Shown: positions 22,401 through 35,052, numbered from the stretch's first letter. The stretch is DNA of 64,000 bases from Ceratobasidium sp. AG-K (GCA_037039685.1 JAWNGF010000001.1:1736001-1800000); one strand, 5' to 3'. Numbers and translations are program-made. The notes: a model not told the origin generated them from the sequence alone.

Positions 22401-24575
22401 AAAAGCCACAGACGTCGAAATACCCATGGAGGTTGAACCGGCGCCGGCACCAGCGCCGCAAGCCGTACCCGTTCAGCAAACCTTTGACCAGGAGAACTCT
22501 GTTGACAATGCGGCCACACCGCCTACTTTTGCGGTGGTAGAGGAACCTAGCGTGTCTGAATTGCCCCAGATTCTCCAGGATCCTATCCCTCGACCAGACT
22601 CTCCAGCTGCGCCAGAGATCGCAGTGTTACCAGAGCCTGTATCGGCTGAACCGACCCGACCGTCAACGCCCATCGCTCTAACGCCGACCATTGTTGCTGC
22701 CCCAACTCCTGTACCAGCACCTTCATCGGTCGCGCCTATCTTGGATATGCCCATGCCTGACATTGCTCCATCTCCCGTAGCTCGTATTTTCCCTGACCCT
22801 GCTCCTATACCAGCGTCCGTTCAAGCTCCCATGTCGCCACCGCGGTTGTCTACGCCGCCTCCTGTCTCCGAATCTCGAGTATCAACTCCTGTAGCCACGA
22901 CGTCTGCGATTGTAGAACGGCGTTCTGCTGACTACGCGCCACTCAAGCGCAAGCGCAAGCCTGCGGATCCCGCTACGACCGCAAACATCCCGACTCCCTA
23001 CCCTCCTACCAATACAAGTTGGGCGGCGATCTACTCCAACGCACACAACTCGGCGCACCAAGTCAAGCGACCAAGGACTACCGAACCGACTTTGAGCAAG
23101 GACAAGTCGACAAGTAAATCAATCGAGCCGTTGTTTAGGCCCGAAACGCCATCGGCAGACGACGAAGAGGAGCCCGCGACCGTAGCCGCTTCCCGGCCGA
23201 AGAAACTCAAGCGCAAACGGATGATTATGGAGGTGGTGATACCGATTCGCAAGGACAAGGGCAAGGCAGTAGCTGGTGTGTAGTTATATAACTACTACCA
23301 GCCCGGACTTACGATGTATTTTTTGTGGTGTTGTGTTGTTTCTTGAATTGTAGTGCCGTCTGCTGTTCAGTCGATGATTGGTGAATACATTGTTCCTTCC
23401 TTTTATTTCCGTTTTAAGATGCGACGTTTTTAATCTGTGGTGCGTTTTAGATCTGACACTCGAAGACACGGACGAGGAACTAGCCCAGATTGTGGACGAG
23501 GGCAGCTCTGACGAGGAAGACTCTAATCTTCGAATGCTGCGACGTCGACTGCGGCCCCACCGATGCGAATGGGTGGGGTGTGTGGGTTCGCCCGTGCTGG
23601 CCTCGGCAGAACTGCTTGGAGTTCACTTGTTCAAGATGCATTTGCGCACGCGGGATCCCCTTACGGTATGTACCCGCCATTAAAGTTTGACACGTCTGAC
23701 TGGGCATACAGGGGTATTACATGTGTCGCTGGGACGAATGCAAGCTCCAGTTCAAAAACACCAAACGGCTATGGAAGCATATTTCAGAGGCACACGTTGT
23801 GCGTCCCTGGTACTGTCCATATCAAGGTGAGCCTCAAGTGCCACTGGCCGATCGATGCTGAAATTTCATAGGATGTAATCGTACCGCGTCGGAAAAGCAC
23901 AGAATGGGTGTGCACATCAATAGGTCCCACAAGGACGATAGCGGTTCAGAGCTTCGGCCCCTGGCGCGGCCAACCGAATTCTTGCCTGAACAGGTCGTGT
24001 TACAGCCGTCGGCATTCCCCCCCGGGGTGCCGTATTTCAGGATCATGAGCATGGCATTGCGGTACGAGGTGGTTCCCGCGCGTATCTCGGCCGTACGACA
24101 TTCTCGGATTGGACCCATCGTAAGTGTCTAGACTGATGTGATGCAAGTTGTTCACTCGATGTAGATCCTGCGCAACATTTCTGCGCCGACTGGATTCGTG
24201 CATGTACCCCTTCCCGTTGGGGCGGGTCCGGATCAACCAAGGGTGCTCGAGTCGCCCGCGCCTGTGAGGGCGTCGGTGAGGTTGAGTACAATGCCGCCAG
24301 AAGGATTGGCCGAGGAACTCGAGCGGGAAGCTGGGCCTCCACCCGTGTCACCAATGAGAAGCCGACTGTCGCCGGGAAAGACCAAGGGCAGAGCGATTAG
24401 TGTGCATTCCGACGACTCGACGCCAGAGCCGCCGCCACGGGGCGAACGGGTATATCGGGCACGAGGGCGTGGACGTGGACGGGGGCGTGGGCAGATTCGA
24501 TCGCACGAGGCGTCATCGTCGTCGTCTGCGGCGCCACGGCTCCAGGTGGTGGTCGAGTTGCCGGGACGTAGATGA
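19403..24575 (+). CDS. Long Pro/Gln-rich protein with three C-terminal C2H2 zinc fingers
   Basis: Start ATG 19403 (MDFSRYQAQG), stop TAG 24573-24575, several introns. The N terminus has a short coiled-coil-like helix (SVKHKLEQMLLINQQQAELARL), followed by more than a thousand residues of Gln-, Pro- and Thr-rich disorder. An ordered island lies near 21,300-21,560 (MKIALEILHQKGADCVALV; IWALAKEKAAELGLD). After a 175-nt intron (23,276-23,450) and the acidic DLTLEDTDEELAQIVDEG, three C2H2 units follow: C-x4-C..H-x4-H in HRCEWVGCV..HLFKMH, MCRWDECKLQF..HISEAH and YCPYQGCNRT..HINRSH. The tail is Arg/Gly-rich (RARGRGRGRGRGQ). Probably a nuclear regulator; I cannot name an orthologue. Frame changes at ~21.94 kb (a 67-nt intron 21,943-22,009 fits) and ~22.3 kb are unresolved. 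Confidence 0.75.
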
Positions 24576-24757
24576 ACGGATAAATTCGTAGCGTTTGATT
24601 TTGATTTTGTGAATACGATAATCATTTTGTTTCCAATCAAGCGCGTGGTGTGAGTGTTTGGTCCCGAGTGGCTGAAACGAGCCTCGTTAGAGTGCTATAT
24701 CCGCACTAATCCAGGTCCACTTGTTCGTTCGTTTACCCCATTCTTTCCGACCACATT

Positions 24758-27700
24758 ATGCCTGACAGAGGTGAGTAGCCGTCGGGTCGGGTGAAATTTA
24801 CGCTGATTATTGACAGCACCTGCGTACGTGAGCGCACGGTCTGCCGACGAGATTCTGTCGACGATCCGACCGACAAAGATCAAGTCCGAGTCGCTGCGCT
24901 CGTTGAACATATTTCTCGATGAATTACTGTGGCTCGTGCTTCATTCCGCGCGCTCACTCGCCACCAACCGGCTCAAGGCGGGGCTGCTACAAGTCATGCC
25001 GGGCACCGTCGGAAAGGACGCCGTGCTCGAGGCTGAAGTCGAGCTCCGCGCCTACAAGCAGCGCACCCAGGCAGCCGTTGACGAGCACGGAGTTAAACAG
25101 ACGGATTTCCCGCTGCAACCCACGTTCGAGGTGCGTCTACTGTGTTGTGTGTGAACCATGCTGACAGACCCCCAGCTGCTTCGTCAAAAGTGCGAGGCGT
25201 ATTGCACCCTCGGCGACCTCGAGGAGAACGCTGCGGCCGAGGCAGCCCTTCAGGAAAAGATGATGAGTGCAGGGTCAGTGCTCCCAAGCCCGAGCAAATT
25301 ACCCCCGCTTCACTCTACTTGACGGCTATTATTGAGTGCGTCCTTTGCTCTTTGTCTCAGCGCTGGCTAACGCTTTTTCAGGCATATCTGCGAGTGCGTA
25401 CCCAAACTCATTTTCAGACCGAGACTCACAGCCATCTAGGCATGTATTGAATAACGTCGGCCAAGTGGTCGCCCGAGATAGTAGCCGGGGCACGGCGTAC
25501 TCGCTCGACGTATATACGGCACTGTGCGAAGACACAGCAATATACCCGCTGTTCAAGACAATGAAGGGTGAGTAGCTGTATGCCCTGGCAACCAGAAGCT
25601 CACAGCCGCACAGTGCACGAACAAATCGAGGCCCAGTCTCGCGCATTTAGACCTTCCCATGGCGGTTCTTCATCAATTAGTGGAGGGTCGCGCACAAGGT
25701 CAATCTCACGCGTGCGCAGTGACGAAATAGGCCCTGCTCGCAAAATGAGCATGCCCTCCCCCAGCGCAATGATGCCTAGCAACCCCTCGCCAACAAATCC
25801 CCCGTCGTCGTTTGCTCGGAGACCCTCGGCTGATGCGGTTCTGGCAACCAGCCAGCAAACAGTAACGCGCTCAGCAACCACGTTGTCTGGATCAAGCAAG
25901 TCCTCGCTAGAACGAACCCGATCTTCACTAGAACGCCTTACAGGGAAGAAATCCATGGACGGAGGAAGAACGGGGGAAAAGAGCAGTCGGGGTATGAAGC
26001 TTTTCGGCAAGGGAAGCGCCCGCACGTCGTCTGAAGAGGCGAGCCACATGGCCGCATTCCCCACTGTCGCTGCAAAAGAAGCGCCATCCGGCCCCGACGA
26101 GCGATCTGGATCTTCGCTCTCGGACGGCACCCGCCGCCCGATGGTGGCCTTCCAACAGGGTCCAGGCGGGGGATCAGACGCCGGTGACGACGTACGCAGC
26201 GCAATTATCTCTCCAAAAACCAATGAAAAAGGCTAATTTGATACGTTTTTCCAGAGCGATGATGCCTTTACCCAAGATTTTGACGAACTCATGCGTTCTG
26301 GTGCGACAATGAAGGTTTCTTTGACACCCGATCGTCTTAAAACATTCGAGGTTCGTCGCTTGTGATAAATCCTTTGCCTGATTGGTTTCATTACTTAAGC
26401 TAATCAACCGCTTCGAGCAGGTATTTGCAAAGCAGAAAAACCAACGGTCGCGTGGGCAGCCTGATGGTTCATCTTCTGCTCCTCCTCCACTCCCAACCTC
26501 GTACTCTGATCCCACCACCATGACCCCTGCTGCTCGCGCATCTACTGGCCGCCGTGAAGTCGACGCCATCCTCGAGGCTGATGAAAGTCAATCACGCTCA
26601 CGCACACACAGCACCGCCAAATTCCTGTCGGAAGAACCCCCAGTCCCTGCGGCGCCTGTCCCAGCGGCCCCCTCTTCGGTTGGCCGGTCGCGTTCTCATA
26701 CCGAGTCCAGCACGAGCCGACCATCGATCAGTGGAAAAGCCTCAACCGGCCCGGCTCTCTTGCGTAAAGCCTCCTTTAACGGAGTGTCGCGTTCCAGCCC
26801 CGATACCACCCCTCCCAACGAACCCTCGCGTTCGCGCAAAGTCTCGGAAGCCCCCAAACTGGCCGCCATGCCCGACATGCCTGTGCGAAAACGGGGCGTC
26901 GCCCGACGGCGCGAGTCGATGGACCTGGACGAGATCCTCGACGAGCCAGTCGCCCCCCGACGTGGCGGCGCGGGTCTGACCGCCAAACCCGCACACCAGA
27001 CGGCCAACACGCGCGACCTCATCGATTTCCTGTCCGAGGGTCCGCCTGAACCCTCCCCGCACGTCGCGCGTTCGGTCAGCTCGGGGGCCATCGACCCCGG
27101 TCCCACCATCAAGCCCAAGCAGAGCGGGCGCTGGTTTAGACGACTCGTTGGGGGGTCAACATCTGAGCGGGCGGCGATTCCGGTGCCTGACGTCCCTGAG
27201 CCAGCACCAGCTCGGGTGATTGGGAAACAGAAATCGGCTACCAACATTCGCGGCAATTCTGCGAGCGGGTTTGCTTTCACCGGCAAGATCCCGCCTTCGC
27301 CTGCGCTCAGCCTGGACACATCACTCCAACCGCAAGCGTCGCTCTCGCTCTCACGCAAAGTTTCGCCGAACCGCAAGGCTGTACCCTCATGGGATGTCGA
27401 CGCCCGCTCTCCCGATGCGGGGTCCGCCCCGTCCACCGGCCTGCTCTCGCCTCAACGAGACGTATTCACCAGCGCGCCACGCCCTCCCGCAGCTCGGCAA
27501 TCACAGGATCCGCTGCCGACTCTTTCTCCCGCCTCGAGCAAACCTTCCTCGCTGAAACGCGTGCCTGTACCCAAGCTCGATGATGATATGCCGTCACACA
27601 CCGAGGTCTCTGAGCACGGACTACAGCTCGTCCCAGAGCCCAAGACTCCCAAGACTGAGCGACGGCGGCCCGAGAAGATCCAGGAACCGCACATACCCGA

Positions 27701-28059
27701 GGTCAAATCTATCCAGCCTACTCGGCCTGCGTCGCCAAGGAGCCTGATTAGCCCCTGCGCAAGCTGCCGAGTTGCGATCTGCGATTGCGCACGCGACTTC
27801 TGCAGACGAGTGTCGAATGTTGCTCGACATGGTTCTTGGCCAATGGGGTGTGGGCAGACACGATCCAGAACCCTCGGCCGTGCCTCCTTTGTCTGCTGGC
27901 TGCTCCGACTTTGACGATTCGGATGAAGCAATGGCGGTCGATATGCTACTGGGCGAGGGCTCGATGCGGACTGAGCGTCAGTGGCCTTTGACTCCCAAGG
28001 ACTCGCACCCCAGGCTGCACGAGGCTCGAGTGGCTTCCTCTCTTCGTTCCTCTGAATGA
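24758..28059 (+). CDS. Conserved fungal protein with long disordered Ser/Pro-rich tail
   Basis: Exon 1 is only 13 nt (24758-24770), joined to 24817 to give MPDRAPAYVS. The first ~170 residues are helical and look conserved: SADEILSTIRPTKI, LNIFLDELLWLVLHSARSL, VLEAEVELRAYKQR, EKMMSAG, YLTAIIEHICE, and VGQVVARDSSRGTAYS. The rest is Ser/Pro/Arg-rich with basic patches and short LIDFLSEG and MDLDEILDE motifs that recur like docking peptides. The last segment, from ~27,752, is helical (AAELRSAIAHATSADECRMLLDMVLGQWGVG). I do not recognise the family. A 12-nt microexon lies at 25,382-25,393. Reading needs one extra base near 25,282 and one fewer near 27,750, so either two sequence errors or two real frameshifts are present. 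Confidence 0.65.
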
Positions 28060-28321
28060 TCACACTCCTTTATTGATTATCCTACTCTTGTCGCTCACTT
28101 TAATGTTCCTGCGGTATCATTTTGTTCGTACCGGGCCTTTCTTTTTTGGACTGTTTTGAAACGTACACACAACAAGGTTTATTGATTCTTTGCCGGGTTG
28201 TCGTACGCTACTCTCTTTTTTTGGTTGATATGGACTTTTGGGGGGCAAATGTATTGTACCTGGTGTACGATCTACCATGATCTTGGATAGTACACAAGTA
28301 TATAGCTGCAGCATATTAGAT

Positions 28322-31300
28322 CTACTGTCCTACTTCAACCGAAACGGCGATACCCATCGCGGCTAGCTCTGCGCACAGGTACCTGAACACAAATGGAATA
28401 GCGACCACATCTAGATCACCGCCCTTGGTGCTTCTCCCAACAATGTTTGTGCTAGGCAATACCACACGAACCTCGTGTGGGGAAAGACGCGCACCTCCTT
28501 CTGACCTCGCTCGGGCTTCTTCCTCTTCGGCCTCGGCTCTGCATACACGACAGTACTCGCCCGACGGTCCCATGGGTTTGGGGGCCGCTTTACCCATGAC
28601 CGTCTCGCCCAATGTTACATCGTCATACCCGAGCGTGATCAAGCTACCGCACGTACGGCATACCCAGGCGGTTGAATAGTCGGAGCAGTTCATCAGGCGG
28701 TCTTGTAGCAAGAACGACGTGCCATGCGCGATTAACGCATCGCGCTCCATCTCTCCGAAACGGATACCTCCAGCGCGTTTGCGGCCCTGCCATGTGCGGG
28801 TTGGCCAAGCTCAAGAATGAAAAAAAGGCTGATACGTACCTTGACGGGTTGACGCGTGACAGGGTCTACAGGTCCGGTCGTTCGTACTTGGAACTTGTCG
28901 TCTACCATGTGTCGGAGACGTTGGTAATAGACCACGCCAAGGTAGATGTCTGCCGCAAACTCTTGACCGGTGATACCCGAGTACATCGGTTCATTTCCGT
29001 AATAGTTGTACCCGGCGGCTTTGAGCTGCTCCCCAAAGTAATTGACCGCGGTATCTTCCTCGTTGAACCTGGTATATGCGCTTAGTAGAGGCCACAGTAA
29101 ACACAAAAATGGACTTGCTTGAAGGGCGTAGCATCTTGAGCTAGCCCATGCATCGCACCCGCTTTCCCGGCCATGCTTTCAACAAACATGCCAATCGTCA
29201 TACGTGACGGAAACGCGTGAGGGTTGATAATAACGTCTGGCTGCATTCCACTTTCACTAAACGGCATGTCAATCGCGGGCCATTTTTGCGAGCATACACC
29301 CTTTTGTCCGTGTCGCGACGAAAACTTGTCGCCAATGACGGGTGAACGGGTGATTCGGAGCGTGACCTGGATTTTTTGTGCTTCAGTGTCGCCAAGGTCG
29401 CCGCCTAAAACACATGTTAGACACAGTCAATATGATGATCAATTTTGTCTCACCTAGAATTCGGACTTCCTCGATATATGCGGTCTCGTCGCCCTTGTAT
29501 TTGACCCAGCAGGTACGGCCTGTCGTATCATCGATGTATGCGGCAATATAACCTCCAGGTTTAATTCTTGCACTCTTGAATGGAAACCCGTCATCGTCAA
29601 CCACGTTCTTCCGTTCGTCATCGGGTTTAACGTCGCGCCCGAGACCAAAGTGTAAAGTCGGAGCAGAAGTTGACCTTGTGGCGCCCTTCATGTCTTGCAA
29701 GTCAATAATCATCGACTTGTAAATGGTTCCATATCCGAATCCCCGCTCATGTGCAGATTTGTTCAGAATCATGGCGTCTTCCATGTCATAGCCAGTGTAG
29801 GAAATGACAGCTACAACAGCATTTGTGCCATTGGGGAACGAGTCCATTCCATACGTGTTATGCAGTGCGGGTCGGACTATGGGGGTTTGTCCGCTTTGCA
29901 ACCTGTACAACTTATTGTCTGTTCGATGTCGTAGTGCTGTGGCTGGTGTGCCCATGGTTTGTTTACCCATCTAGAGTGGTCGGTGAACAAGGGTAACAGT
30001 CATGAGCTGTCATGCTAAAACATACCTGACACTGGTAAATATTACGAGGACTCTGCATACTAGTATTAGATTTGTGGCTGTCCAACGAGAAGTAAGGCGC
30101 ACCTGGTTGAAATCGGAAAATGGCGTCAAATTGGCCAAGATAGACATGAAGTTCGTGGGCTCAATCTCTACATGAGTCGAAACGTTCTCTTCGACTTCTT
30201 CCGGTCGAATAGCAATGTCCATGTAAACCTGCTCAAACGAACCAATCGAGTCGTCCCGCCCATTGGGAAGATACCTAACTGGGCGCATCATTCGCGCTCG
30301 AGACGCAAATAAATACAACCCGGGGTACTGTCCACCGTTTGAAGGCGGAACGTATCCGATCTCCAAATCCATCGGGACTTTGTGCGCCCCCTCGGTTTTC
30401 CAGACTCGTAATGCGTCGCCCATTCGTTTGGCCAATGCTGGTGGGGCCCAACCAATAACCCGTCCGTCGAGCTGGACGCATATATTGGCTTTGCCAGATA
30501 TGGCGGGAGAAAAGGGCTGTGTCATGCCCAAGGACGAGAGGAGATTGGAGATGTTGCGAGTGTCGAGCTCGCGAGTCACGATTCGACATGACCGGGACAA
30601 GTGATTGAGCAGGCCACAGGGTGAACCATCAGGTGTGTGCACGGGGCATAGGAAGCCTATAAAACAGGGTTAGTCGCAGGCTCATGGCTTTGGGTATGCG
30701 ACCCACCCCAAGCTTCAGGTAGCAGTTTTCGAACGGTAGTCGTTTTTAGTTCAGCAAAGAAGGCTCCTCTGTGTATACATCTGAAATGACTGATGTATCG
30801 GTACCAGTTGAGCTTTTCAGCAACAATCGTGAAACCAGAAGCTTGCTGAAGATCGAGTCCAGTGGGGGATACGAGATTACCAGTCGCCAGGAAGTTGGCC
30901 ATTCGCGCACCAACGTCGAAATTGGTGCGCTGAACCACCTTGTTTATGTACCGGTCTATAATGGAGTAATATTATCAGAAACAGATAACCATGCAAAAAC
31001 AGAGCGCTCACTGTCCATAAAGTCTACGGCAGCGACCTTGCGACGGACATCTTGCGCAATTTGGGCACGGATCTGATTCAACGCCTCGTCCAAGCGCTCC
31101 TTGATAATCATTCCATAGAGGAAGCCGGGGAGCAAAACTTCCTGGTGCTGAGGAGAGTCAGGATTGTCGGCTGCACATTCTCCCGATACCAAAGCAAAGA
31201 GTTTTCGAAGCATGAAGCTAAGTAGAGGCGTAAGCTTGTATCACACAAGAAATAATCTAAGAAACTACCCACAGCAGCATCCGGAACTTGTCTCGAGGCG

Positions 31301-32547
31301 AATCGAGATGCACCAGTACAATCTTCTCGATTAACCAATGACCAAGTGTCATGTTGTCGTGGTCTTCCGGCTGTCCGAGGACCACGCGGAATTTGTCGCC
31401 CAAGTATTCGAGACACTGGTCCCCAGTATGCAAGTTGAACGCCTTGAAACTCCTCAGCAAGAGCTCCATTCGATCCGTCAAGAACGTATTGCCGTAGTCC
31501 TTCATGATCACGCCCTCGAAGATTTCCCTATCAGAAGCGCTAACCAAAGCCTTGAGGATGAGCATGACGGGAATCATGTATTCTTGCTTTCTCCAGCTGA
31601 AGCGAAGCATGGCCGAACCGTTGGAGAGGTAGTTGAGCGAGTTGGTGACCGAGGTTTGGTCAGGTCGGACACAACGAATTGCAACGCCATACGGGGTGAA
31701 AGAAGGGCCTCGGTTCATAAATGAGTTTCGGATGATGGAAATGACATGATTCCGTCGGGGAAGGATGAGGTAGCGGATAAGACGTTCGTTGCCATTGATG
31801 ACAAAGTAGCCTCCAAACTCTTCTGGTTCCTCGTGCTTGCGTACGAGTTGGGCAGAGTTGAGACCTCTTAGGTTACAGCGGCTCGACTACAAGACGCGTG
31901 AGCTGAGATTTGGACAAACAGTATTGAAACTACATACTCGAACCATGATGGGGAGTAAACCGCAGTCCCTCGATTCCTCGTGCTCGGGGCCTCCGTTGAC
32001 AGACCAGGCCAGCTTTACTGTCAACTTCCCTCGGTAGGAAGTCAACCTTTCGCGGGCCTAGTAATGGACGAGTGACTAAATACCGAGCACCACAAATTAA
32101 CAAATCAAACGCACCTCTGTGGGATACACCTGTCGCTCGACGACGTTCTTGTCCTTGTCTGACACCATAGGTCGTCCAACGGCAATATCACTTATTCGTA
32201 CTGTCATTTTGTTAACACCAGTCGTTCTCAAGAGCAGAGGGCTAGGACGCACTTGATAATCGGTTTCCCCAGCCTGCTGCCCCACTAGACTCTCCAAGGT
32301 TCCCGGCACCATCAAACACAACTTTTGAACCGATATCTCTGATGCCTAGGGACAACAGGCCTTTCCCATCGCCGTCTTCCAACGTTAAATTCGAGTCGTC
32401 GAATAATGCATTGAATGATTCAATATGGGGTGCGACTAGCTCTTGGAGGATGGGCACTTCGTTACTTGTTTTTGAAGGGTTGCGAAACGCATCTTCCCGC
32501 CGTAGAGTATCAAACCCCGAGGATGAGGTGGAGGCAACGCCCGGCAT
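28322..32547 (-). CDS. RPA135: DNA-directed RNA polymerase I second-largest subunit (RPA135/RPA2)
   Basis: Minus strand, more than ten exons, start ATG 32547-32545 ([11 protein letters not shown]), stop TAG 28324-28322. Marks of the beta-type subunit are all present: [16 protein letters not shown] (Pol I type N terminus), [120 protein letters not shown] and [17 protein letters not shown]. The last two contain the catalytic-site lysines and the hybrid-binding region. A C-terminal zinc ribbon (CRTCG..CRVC) follows, ending AVSVEVGQ. The enzyme transcribes the 35S rRNA precursor in the nucleolus. All frame changes fall at plausible splice sites and no frameshift is needed. One exon encodes only SPRNIYQCQ (27 nt). 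Confidence 0.95.
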
Positions 32548-33126
32548 TGTACAGTGCAAGGACAGTTGGAGGAAAGATTCAAGCGCAATAAAATTACTGT
32601 CACGTGAGCGCCGATCGCTTTGCCGAGTCTTCTCGTCAAAGTTTGTTTTGGTTGATATTTGTATCATTTATATTGATTTATTTTATGTACAACCCCAAAT
32701 CGATGTGGGTGATCGACACTTTAATAACGGGACTCACGGCGAGGATAAACCTTGGAGTCACCGGGTGATTCCTTTGTTCATTTCCAGGGTAGCTTGTGTC
32801 AATGTTGTCATATTCGGTTCGCGCTTGCTGGAACTTGCTCGCTCGGGCGCTTTGACACGTTGTTCTTGCGTGGGTAGCGTAGTTGCGCTTGAGACGGTCT
32901 TGTAAAATTGCAAGCTTGGAAGTGGCCAAAAAAACTACATCGAGGTCATTGAAGGACTTGACATGAACCAATACTGCTTTGACGATGAGGCCAACATTGA
33001 AGAAAAACGTTTTGAAACCGGAACATTAGAAATTTGCTTTGCTTTGACGAGACTAAAGAGTCCAACGAGGCCCAAGAGTGACGGCGTCCAATACACCCAG
33101 GTCGAGTGTTACCTAAAGCATTGGGC
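32548..33126. other. Spacer: TRA2 3' region and RPA135 promoter
   Basis: About 580 nt on the minus-strand direction between the Tra2-like stop and the RPA135 start. It contains a 97-codon open frame (32,678-32,971, minus) of unremarkable composition, which I regard as chance or a 3' UTR exon. The spacer is AT-rich near 32,650-32,700. Confidence 0.4.
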
Positions 33127-34176
33127 TTACCAGCTTCTTCCGTTCTCGGCTTCACGGCGAGGCACAGGGGGAGCGTCATCACGACGGGCAGGGCTAGATC
33201 CGCGAGGGGGCGAGCGGCTGTAGCTACGCCTGCGACGAGACGGAGAAGACGAGCGCCGGGGAGAGCGCCTGTCACGGTCCCTGTCACGGTGGTCGCGGTC
33301 TCGGTGGTCACGGTCGCGATCCCGATGTTCACGGCCGGATTCACGGTCGCGGTCGCGCCAGTCACGTTCCCGGTGGCTATCGCGATCACGTTCACGATCC
33401 CGTCCATAGTCGCGGTCGCGCCCGTAACCTTCGCGATCATACGAACCACGATCAGGTCGACGGCGGTCGTCGTTGTCAGAGCGACGGTGGCCCATGTACT
33501 CGCCAGGTGTAGGCGCATGGGCGCGGTCGGTTGTCGAGTAATCGACACGAATCCTGCGACCATTCAGGTCCTGATTCGCCAGGATTAGTTTGGTGGCATG
33601 GATAAATCATAGCCACATACCAGTCCGTTGAGCTCTTGGATGCAGCGAGCGGCCTCTTCGGGGGTGCCCATCTTGATAAAGCCAAACCCACGCGAGCGGT
33701 CGGACTGCACGACCTCAGTCAAGGCACACCAACAGCACCACATCCGAGACTCACCCGCTGGTCGTAAACAATGGTAACTTTTTCTACACGACCGAAACGA
33801 CTAAATTCGTCATCGAGGTCGCGCTCTTGAGTGCGGATACTAAGTCCAAACACGCCGAGAACATTCGAGGGCTTGGGATTCTACAACATCGTATCGAATT
33901 TAGCGCTTGGGGAATTTTTGCTTGGCGCCTAACGTACCGGGATCCCACGAGGGCGGGGAGGGGGCGAACGTCTGCGAGGCGGCGGACTGCGGTTGCGCGG
34001 TGCCGGGCTTCTGCTGCGAGAGCGGTCGCGACCACCACCGTTGCGAGACTCCGGTGCCCCAGCAGGAGGGTTGTACGGAGTCTCAGAATACGGATCAGCG
34101 GCAGAATTGCTGTCAAACTGCTGCATAATTGTGTTAGGAAGTTTACTATGCAATGAGTTCACATTGCACTCACCAT
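33127..34176 (-). CDS. TRA2: Tra2-type SR splicing factor (RS1-RRM-RS2)
   Basis: Minus strand, start ATG 34176-34174, which forms the whole first coding exon before a GTGAGT donor; exon 2 begins QFDSNSAADP. The N-terminal RS-type segment (GRDRSRSRSPAPRNRSPPPR) precedes a single RRM: NVLGVFGLSIRTQERDL (RNP2), FSRFGRVEKVTIVYDQR, SDRSRGFGFIKM (RNP1), CIQELNGL and GRRIRVDYS. The C-terminal part is a long RD/RE/RS-repeat region (DRDYGRDRERDRDSHRE), then SRRRRSYSRSPPRG. This RS-RRM-RS order is the definition of Transformer-2 proteins, which bind exonic enhancers and promote exon inclusion. The stop TAA (33129-33127) lies inside a splice-donor match, so an alternative C terminus is possible. A second start, MQQFDSN, exists if intron 1 is retained. 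Confidence 0.88.
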
Positions 34177-35052
34177 TATTATCAAGTACGGAATACGAGG
34201 GGGCAAAGGGGAGGTGGAGGAGCGGAGCAAGCGCCTATCCAACAAAGCCACCAAAGAGCGTCATGAACCCTGTGGCAGGTCACGTGTAGACGTAAACATC
34301 TCCAAGCACGGCCGTCCTTGAAGTGAGGATAAATGCGCGACAAGCTGGGAAAATCGATTGGTGTCGAGTGATATGTCATTGATGTTTATAGCTAACCGAG
34401 ACACTTTAGCCTTAATCTACGATGTACCTATAATGATTTAACCAGGGTTGGTACTCTCTGTCATACTCCGCACCCTCAGGCTCCTCGGTAAGGACCTCAA
34501 AACCGTACCGTGCGCCCAATGTCCGACTTGGGGGTCTGCTTGTAAAATAATTCATGAGCATTATTGCAACATTACCTACCGAATATTTCATGTTTAACTC
34601 CATCCGATGCAAGGTCGTGAGCTTAAGCTGTGAATATAACGGCACTAGTTTATTGTTCGTAGGTCGAGCCCTAGCTTTTGATGAGCCAGACTGAGTCATG
34701 GGCCCCACTAACGTACCATGCAGCCGCGGTCTACTGTAGACCTTAGATAGATGAACCTGTTTCCTACTGAACTAGCCTTGTGAGGTTAGCATGTGTCAAC
34801 AGAAAGATTCATTTGTATCGCCGGTGTACCAACGAGGGGGAGGTTACAAATTATTTTTGCATTGCCGGGTACGTAGCGCGAAGCTGTAGCGAACTCGTGT
34901 CTGGTACACACAACTGACAGCGCTTATCATCCAATATTGCGAATTTGTGCTCTCACTGGAACTGTACATGACCAGTTTGAGTCCGAGTGATCATCCGGAA
35001 GCAATTCCATACCCCGCCGACACCGCAAGCACCGTCAAGACCGCCAGCCAAC
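34177..35052. other. Intergenic between TRA2 and RPL18
   Basis: Divergent promoter space of about 880 nt. A minus-strand open frame (34,412-34,708) has acceptor- and donor-like sites that would leave a short exon ending DIGRTVRF, but I cannot connect it to a gene. The last ~120 nt before 35,053 are the RPL18 leader; in-frame content there is not conserved. Confidence 0.4.

Noticed and set aside
27452..28063. 203-codon minus-strand frame over the 3' end of the 24.8-28 kb gene
   Set aside because: Composition is that of a reverse-strand shadow; no family marks.
33180..33480. Dense tandem-like repeat (cggtcacggtcgcg type)
   Set aside because: It is the coding sequence of the Arg-Asp/Arg-Ser repeats of the Tra2 C-terminal domain, not a satellite or regulatory array.
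34412..34708. 98-codon minus-strand frame between TRA2 and RPL18
   Set aside because: Contains internal acceptor- and donor-like sites but could not be joined to any recognisable gene; kept only as a note in the intergenic entry.
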